From Spinellus fusiger (taxonomy: Eukaryota > Mucoromycota > Mucoromycetes > Mucorales > Phycomycetaceae): a stretch of DNA of 11,723 nucleotides. The position numbers and the translations under genes are program-made. Location of the stretch: contig JALLLS010000193.1 in NCBI GenBank assembly GCA_025094145.1, forward strand, positions 1-11,723, written 5' to 3'. The notes under the pieces were generated by a model that was not told where the DNA came from, searched no databases, and was given only the letters and a program-made list of their open reading frames with translations. Positions 7,544-11,723 of this stretch are shown piece by piece; positions within the stretch are counted from its first letter, which is position 1, and each line of letters starts with the position of its first letter.

Positions 7544-7600
7544 TGAGATTGTTTGGACAGGTAGATTAACAAGACTGAACAAAGATAATTTTATTGAGTA
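7544..7600 (-). repeat. Truncated 5' LTR of the chromovirus (57-bp stub, copy B)
   Basis: The plus strand matches the outer end of LTR A from TGAGATT through GACTGAACAAAGATAATTTT to TTGAGTA, with a few substitutions (for instance CAAGACTG against TGAGACTG). The match stops at 7600, equivalent to about 1479 in copy A, short of the TATA box. The adjoining sequence is coding sequence of the Plavaka-like gene, not U3. The element therefore has no promoter of its own at this end. Confidence 0.82.
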
Positions 7601-9421
7601 CACACCGGGAGATTTTTGGGATATATAAGGAAATATTCTGAGAATAAAATTGCAATATTCTTATGATTGGCTAATGTGATTGAAAAGGCCTTTTTGCTGT
7701 CTAAATGATCAATTTCAAACTCTGATTGCCTGTTTAAGCAGTGACAATTGACTTTGCAATTAAAAAGTATAGAATTGGCTGTAAAGACAAGAAATAGAAC
7801 AAGAATCCACTTAATATTGCAACTCAGTCACTGATATTCTTCTCTTAACATAATGTGTTATCCTTAAGCCCACAGTATTTTCAGTGTAACAATGTTTAAA
7901 AAATATTTATTGTGGGACTTGCACTGAATTAACTCCAGTGGTCATTGTCTAAAAGAGAGAGCCAAACCTACTTGTATTGAGAACAGTGCATTCATTCATT
8001 GACTGAATGTCAACTGCCTCTACAACAACTATACTGTCAAATTTTATCTCAACAGTGTTGTTCAGGGGAAAGACAATATTGTTTCCAATATTATCCTTTA
8101 GGCCCAAGGCAAAGAAAGAAAAAAGGTTGTAGGTTTCTTTGGCAAAAGCCAGATGTTGTGGTTGTGGGTGGGTAGATGACTTTTGACCAAAGGTAAGTTT
8201 GAGGTTATAGGGAAGAATGGTGGCCATATTCTTCTTCTTATCAGTAGCAATGATTTGACCAAAGAGAAAGAAAGAACCAGAAGAGAAGGAAAGAGACCAG
8301 CCAGACCAACAACAATGTTTTTGAGCTGCTATTGTTATCAGCAAGCTTGTGGAAATGGTGAGGGGGTGCATCTCTTGAAAGAGCTTGACCTCAGCTCCAG
8401 CAGTGAGTAGACCATGGTAGCCAGGCACATGCCAGTACCCACCTTGGAAGATGTGTACTAACATGTACTTCTTCCCAAAGGAAACAGCAACATCTCAAGA
8501 GGGCAAGCATCTGTTGGTAAAGATTATCCTTTCACAGATAAACTTGTTGAATTGTTTGCCTCTCTCTGTTTCATAGTGAATGGGAGGGGCAAAGCAAGAA
8601 ATGTCTTCACAAAGATGGCTCAGGAGATGCATCTTCAGAGTGCTGCCAATCTTTCATTTTTTTTGTAGACTTGCCAAGTGCTGCCACCTTATCATACTTG
8701 GCAATTGCCCCAGTCAGCTCTCCAACAACAGACTCCACATTGTCTAGATAGACATACAAAGATGTCTCAACTCTTTGCATATATAACAGCAACACAAGAG
8801 AACCAAGTTTGACAAAGCAATCAAAAATGATTGCCTTGGTGCTGTTCATAGTAATGAGCTGATCTTGAATCAAATGATTCAAGATGGTGGGCATCTGCTG
8901 CACAATGGTTTTATAATCTCTTCCAAGATATGAGCCACAACAGCAGAAAGGAGTGTGGTGGTTTTGTTTGAAAGCTTTGTTGTAATTGAAGAAGCTTTCT
9001 TCTAAGTGCTTCACTTCTGCTTTGGTTAAGAATGGCATCATGCCAACACAAGGCTCTTGGCAACACCAAGGAGAACAGTGTAGAGTATCTCCACTGGGCA
9101 ATCCTTGGAGGGATCCCACAACTGCAAGGACAAAAGTGCTTCACCGCCAGTCAACTTGCATCCAGTGCTGGTGTTGGTTTTCAGACTGGTGTTGTTGGGG
9201 TTGTTGATACAGTGTTAGTGCATTTCCACCAACTCTTCTTTTGTTTGGGCATGGGCATCACCTTCCTGCTCCACTGCTCCACCTCCATGTTCATTTATCC
9301 AATGGCATTTCCTGCATGGGAATCTAGCCTTGGGACCAAGACTACATGCAATTGCTGCCATGATGAGGTGAAGTACATCAACAACAAGAACAGACTTTCC
9401 AAACTCCACATCAAACTTCAC
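7601..9421 (-). pseudogene. Plavaka-like DNA transposase, truncated and frame-broken (copy P2)
   Basis: This is the C-terminal part of a transposase resembling fungal Plavaka elements. Recognisable blocks in order: a Cys motif ACSLGPKARFPCRKCHW near 9350-9290; WDPSKDCPVEILYTVLLGVA near 9118-9060, a hallmark of the family; SYLGRDYKTIVQQMPTIL near 8930-8890; LGSLVLLLYMQRVETSLY near 8820-8770; HYETERGKQFNKF with IIFTNR near 8580-8510; GKKYMLVHIFQGGYW near 8480-8440; then the C-terminal part. The frame changes at least three times, with stops at 9038-9040 and near 8495. An intron at 7971-7779 leads to a last exon open for about 60 codons to the LTR junction. The upstream half is lost at the solo LTR. 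The product would have cut and pasted a DNA element; this copy cannot. Family call is by motif recall. Confidence 0.78.
7779..7971 (-). other. Spliceosomal intron in the Plavaka-like gene
   Basis: A GTAGGT donor at 7971 and a pyrimidine-rich TTTCTTGTCTTTACAG acceptor ending at 7779 bound 193 nt containing stops in the reading frame. Joining the flanks makes a Thr codon across the junction and opens about 60 further codons (FNCKVNCHCLNR, then FEIDHLDSKKAF) up to the LTR. In the inverted copy the donor is GTAAGT at 166 and the acceptor is conserved at 359. Confidence 0.75.
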
Positions 9422-9470
9422 TGTTATTATTCAGATAAGTAGAAAATAATGAGACTGAACAAAGATAATT

Positions 9471-9502
9471 TTTATTAAGTGAAGAGTGGTTCATTATTTA
9501 TA
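9471..9502 (-). promoter_or_regulatory. LTR core promoter and poly-A signal (copy C)
   Basis: TATAAATA (9502-9495) and AATAAA (9476-9471) on the minus strand are 18 nt apart, as in copy A. If active, this promoter would transcribe leftward into the Plavaka-like remnant and towards the chromovirus gag. Confidence 0.65.
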
Positions 9503-9512
9503 CTTTTTGTGG

Positions 9513-9699
9513 GTGCTTATCCTTCAGTGGCATTCTACCTTTTGGTAGTTAATGATTAGTCCATGGCATAGCTTATTGATAGATGCAACCATATGGTTGG
9601 TGTAGATGATCTATCCTATGATAGTTTACATAGGTGTAGCTGTTCTACCTAATGGTAGACTACATTTGGAGCCTTATGGTTGGTTCATTGAATAAGCAC
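9513..9699. repeat. Palindromic 14-mer array in U3 (copy C)
   Basis: Six copies of the motif start at 9535, 9556 (weak), 9586, 9611, 9645 and 9669. The copy at 9586 is a perfect palindrome, CAACCATATGGTTG; the one at 9611 (CTATCCTATGATAG) keeps pairing arms with changed bases on both sides. The same bracketing inverted repeat is present: GTGCTTATCC at 9513-9522 and GAATAAGCAC at 9690-9699. Copy number differs from the ten in copy A. Confidence 0.8.
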
Positions 9700-9976
9700 A
9701 CCATTATAGAGCCATCTATTATGTCTTCACTTTTAATTGCTTTTGATAGGTCTTATTTAATCCACTAAGGATTTATAGATGAAGGCAGCTCATTAAGTGT
9801 CCAATAATAATTTGAGCTTAGAAGGTTGATTTGTAGTTACAACCAATCAGTGAGATGATACAGAGATGTACTATGGTACTTGTGTGCACTCAAGCTTTCA
9901 TAGAGTATTCTGAATGTCACAGCACACTACTTGTGTTGACCTATTTATAGAGAATCTTTTGATTGAAGTCAGAACA

Positions 9977-11353
9977 CAACAGGCACAATGGTAGGTGTGG
10001 CCTCTACATTCATAGACCTCTGCACCAGGGATGGCCAATCCCTGGGTTTGCTGCCTGAGCATTTGTGCTCAGGCGTCTAGTCAGGTGCATGGCACTTAAA
10101 ACATGCACCTTTCTTGGCTCTGGTTTTACTTATTCCTCCACTTGCTGCTGCCTTGCAGTCCTTGTTTGGTGGGTAGTTACTCAATGGTATGAGCAAAAGA
10201 CATCACTACCTTTACAAACTTTGACTGCAGGGGACAAAGAAGAATACTTGGAGCATTTAACTCCCATATCCCTATTTTCATGGCTTATGGATCTTTGCAG
10301 CAGAGCCTCTACCTTCATATTCACCAAAACAGTCAGCCACTCTTGTGCTGTTTGGTAAATGAATTTTATGTCCTTTTTTGCTGAGAGGTGCACTTCATGA
10401 GAGCCAGCTTCAAATCATGCTCAAACTTATCTGGTAATGCCTTCATGAAATGCTTCACCAACACATGTGCATCAGTTACCCTAGCCTTTCTTCTTACCGC
10501 GTTGAAGCAATCTATGAAAGAGGACACAAATTCACCATCTCTTTTCTCATGGTTTGCAATTTTTCTAAGGCAGCATCCACCTGGTCACTATGGTTTCCAC
10601 CATAGCATGCAGTATACACTTTCTTAAATGCATCCCATGTTTTGACAGCAGTAGACTTCTTGTATCTACCAAACCATTCAGCTTACTGTTTGGTAGACAC
10701 AAGGAAGGAGACAAACCCAGTTTTGGTTCACATCTAAACTATATGAGCCCAAAACATTCTCAAAACTCCTATAGCAAGCAGGCAGATCTTCCAGGACAAC
10801 TCTGGAAGCATCTGCCACCTTTCCCTGCCATTGGAAGTATGGCAGGTTTCTGGGTACAATACAACTTATATCCCCAAGTTAAAGGTGAGTTACTTTTTTG
10901 CACAACAGGAAGAGGATTTCTGTGCTGGTAATCTGGGAATGCTGCTTTAGCTGTTCCCAAATGGCACCTACAGCATGAAAGTCCTTCTTCACTTGCTCAT
11001 ACTCAAGAATAGGAGATCTGTCTCAGATACAACTCCTACCCTGTTTGCAACTTTTGTTGTCAGAGCTGCACTTTAGAGGCCAAGGCCATGTACAATCTAT
11101 GTACACTAGTGCTAGCCAAAACTAGACTACTGCACTCATTGTTTGCAGGACACACAACCAAAACCACTGGGGACTCCAACACAGACACAGGGTGCTCCAC
11201 CACAGACAGGGTGCTCCACCATGGACACAGGGGAAGACTCAAAACCATGCTTTTCAAGAGGAAAGACAGACTAGCAGGGGACACAGGCTGGACTCTCATT
11301 GAGCAAAACCTTAGAAAAGGGAGACAAGGGGAAAGACCAGAGAAGGACAACAT
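9977..11353 (-). pseudogene. Gag of a second Ty3-like retrotransposon, decayed
   Basis: The likely start is ATG 11353, 46 nt after the LTR edge. An N-terminal helical stretch (YEQVKKDF, AIWEQLKQHSQ) lies near 11000-10940. The capsid-like domain begins with RNLPYFQWQGKVAD near 10850, continues with SFENVLGSYSLDVNQNW, and shifts frame at about 10680 (EWFGRYKKST) and about 10545 (DGEFVSSFIDCF, HFMKALPDKFEHDL). A zinc knuckle at 10103-10059 reads CFKCHAPD, a TAG stop, then TPEHKC: CX2CX8HXC, the form seen in many plant and fungal gypsy Gags and different from the CX2CX4HX4C type in the element at left. At least two frame changes and several stops make it dead. Its pol is absent: LTR copy C cuts it off at 9976. 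The parallel layout RNLPYFQW versus SNLPVWQW supports the Gag call. Confidence 0.75.
11169..11229. repeat. Short 19-20-bp imperfect tandem repeat
   Basis: Three units share the core GGG(T/A)(G/C)TCC followed by AACACAGACA, ACCACAGACA or ACCATGGACA. The last two begin at 11190 and 11209, a 19-bp period. Because 19 is not a multiple of three, duplication within the gag 5' part shifts the frame. Confidence 0.6.
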
Positions 11354-11399
11354 GTTGGTTTGTAGTAAGAAAAGTATCAAAAAGATAAGATTAAAAAAA
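11354..11399 (-). other. 5' leader of the second Ty3-like element
   Basis: The leader is 46 nt between the LTR end and the probable gag ATG. It begins TTTTTTTAATCTTATC on the element strand, sharing its first nine bases with the leader of the chromovirus at 7543-7535. Confidence 0.5.
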
Positions 11400-11723
11400 T
11401 GTTAAATTTGAAAGGAATTAATCAGACTCAAGAACAAGATGCTTTTATTAAAACAATTTTGACATATCTATTTATATTAAATAGACAGGTGACTGTGTTA
11501 TTGAGAATAATCTATTACTGTTTTAGGATACTCAATAATAATGGCCTGTACAGTAGACTTTAATATGCAGTGTCTTAACTATGAATTACGTTGTAGAAAG
11601 GAGACAACTTAATAATTGGTCTGTGACTGCTACCATTGTCTTCATGATTACAACAGACTCCAGTCAATTATCTCTTCTTTTCTTCAATGCCGCATATTTC
11701 CTGTTGTTTGTTACTCTTTTCTT
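11400..11723 (-). repeat. 5' LTR of the second Ty3-like element (partial, copy D)
   Basis: This is only the gag-proximal end; the rest is beyond the window. The plus strand starts TGTTAAATTTG. It keeps the architecture of the other LTRs: ATTAATCAGACTCAAGAAC resembles ATTAATGAGACTGAAC, followed by AATAAA (11449-11444, minus) and, 19 nt upstream, TATAAATA (11476-11469, minus). The U3 beyond is unrelated to copies A and C and lacks the palindrome array, so it is a distinct family. Nothing else is recognisable up to the end of the window. Confidence 0.65.

Larger units (their letters stand above)
1422..7600 (-). mobile_element. Ty3/gypsy chromovirus, decayed, 5' LTR truncated
   Basis: This is an LTR retrotransposon read right to left: 5' LTR stub (7544-7600), leader (7470-7543), gag (7469-5922), protease (5958-5708), RT, RNase H and integrase (5707-3407), AT-rich insertion, integrase C-terminus and chromodomain (3056-2381), 3' region, polypurine tract (2089-2076) and 3' LTR (2072-1422). 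The order RT-RNase H-integrase defines Ty3/gypsy, and a C-terminal chromodomain marks the chromovirus branch, which uses it to read histone marks when integrating. The copy is non-autonomous: frame changes around protease and integrase, in-frame stops at 5348-5350 and 2732-2734, one insertion, and a truncated 5' LTR. Its left flank is LINE ORF1 and its right flank a Plavaka-like gene, with no matching target duplication (CTGAC against CACAC). Confidence 0.92.
9422..9976 (-). repeat. Complete LTR of the chromovirus family, apparently solo (copy C)
   Basis: The 555-bp LTR is in the same orientation as copy A. It is shorter mainly because the U3 motif array is smaller. The plus-strand edges are TGTTATT and GAACA. 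No polypurine tract follows 9976; instead a decayed gag of another element begins. On the other side, gene sequence of the Plavaka-like copy begins at 9421. The bases next to the two ends (TTCAC, CAACA) are not a target duplication. It could be a solo LTR, or the true 5' LTR of the rearranged element to its left. Confidence 0.82.

Noticed and set aside
7615..7690. Alternative U3 with a TATA-like CTTATATATCCC for the chromovirus 5' LTR
   Set aside because: After removing the intron this stretch is open coding sequence continuous with the Plavaka-like gene, so the TATA-like string is part of codons.
10065..11405. Plus-strand open frames and a 106-codon minus-strand frame over the second gag
   Set aside because: The translated gag blocks (FQW start, zinc knuckle) lie in other minus-strand frames; these open frames have no recognisable features.

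Overview
The window looks like transposon-packed nuclear DNA of a fungus, most likely an early-diverging one (Mucoromycota, Mucorales-like). The signs are a eukaryotic tRNA-Ala gene with a Pol III terminator, a decayed Ty3/gypsy chromovirus, a LINE ORF1 of the type I associate with mucoralean genomes, a Plavaka-like DNA transposase with a spliceosomal intron, and AT-rich DNA. The lineage call is inference from family resemblance; no ordinary host protein-coding gene is visible.

Layout, left to right. 1-451: AT-decayed 3' part of a Plavaka-like transposase gene (+). 464-556: tRNA-Ala(AGC) on the minus strand with a long T-run terminator. 652-1421: LINE ORF1 (+), cut by an LTR. 1422-7600: a chromovirus on the minus strand. 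Read in its own direction it has a 57-bp stub of the 5' LTR (7544-7600), leader, gag, aspartic protease, reverse transcriptase, RNase H, integrase, chromodomain, polypurine tract and a complete 3' LTR (1422-2072). An AT-rich block of about 355 bp interrupts its integrase. 7601-9421: a second, less decayed and inverted copy of the Plavaka-like gene (-), with a convincing 193-nt intron. 9422-9976: a second complete LTR of the chromovirus family. 9977-11353: a decayed gag of a different Ty3-like element (-). 11400-11723: the start of that element's own 5' LTR, running off the window.

Nothing here seems to be an intact autonomous element. The chromovirus has several frame changes, two in-frame stops, an insertion and a gag zinc knuckle with one cysteine replaced by tyrosine. 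The most interesting signals are: a phased array (about 25-bp period) of palindromic 14-mers in the LTR U3, bracketed by an inverted repeat; an identical 11-mer next to the 5' LTR in two otherwise different elements; a 5' LTR cut near the expected transcription start and joined to transposase coding sequence; and AT-directed, partly CpA-type decay of one Plavaka copy relative to the other.
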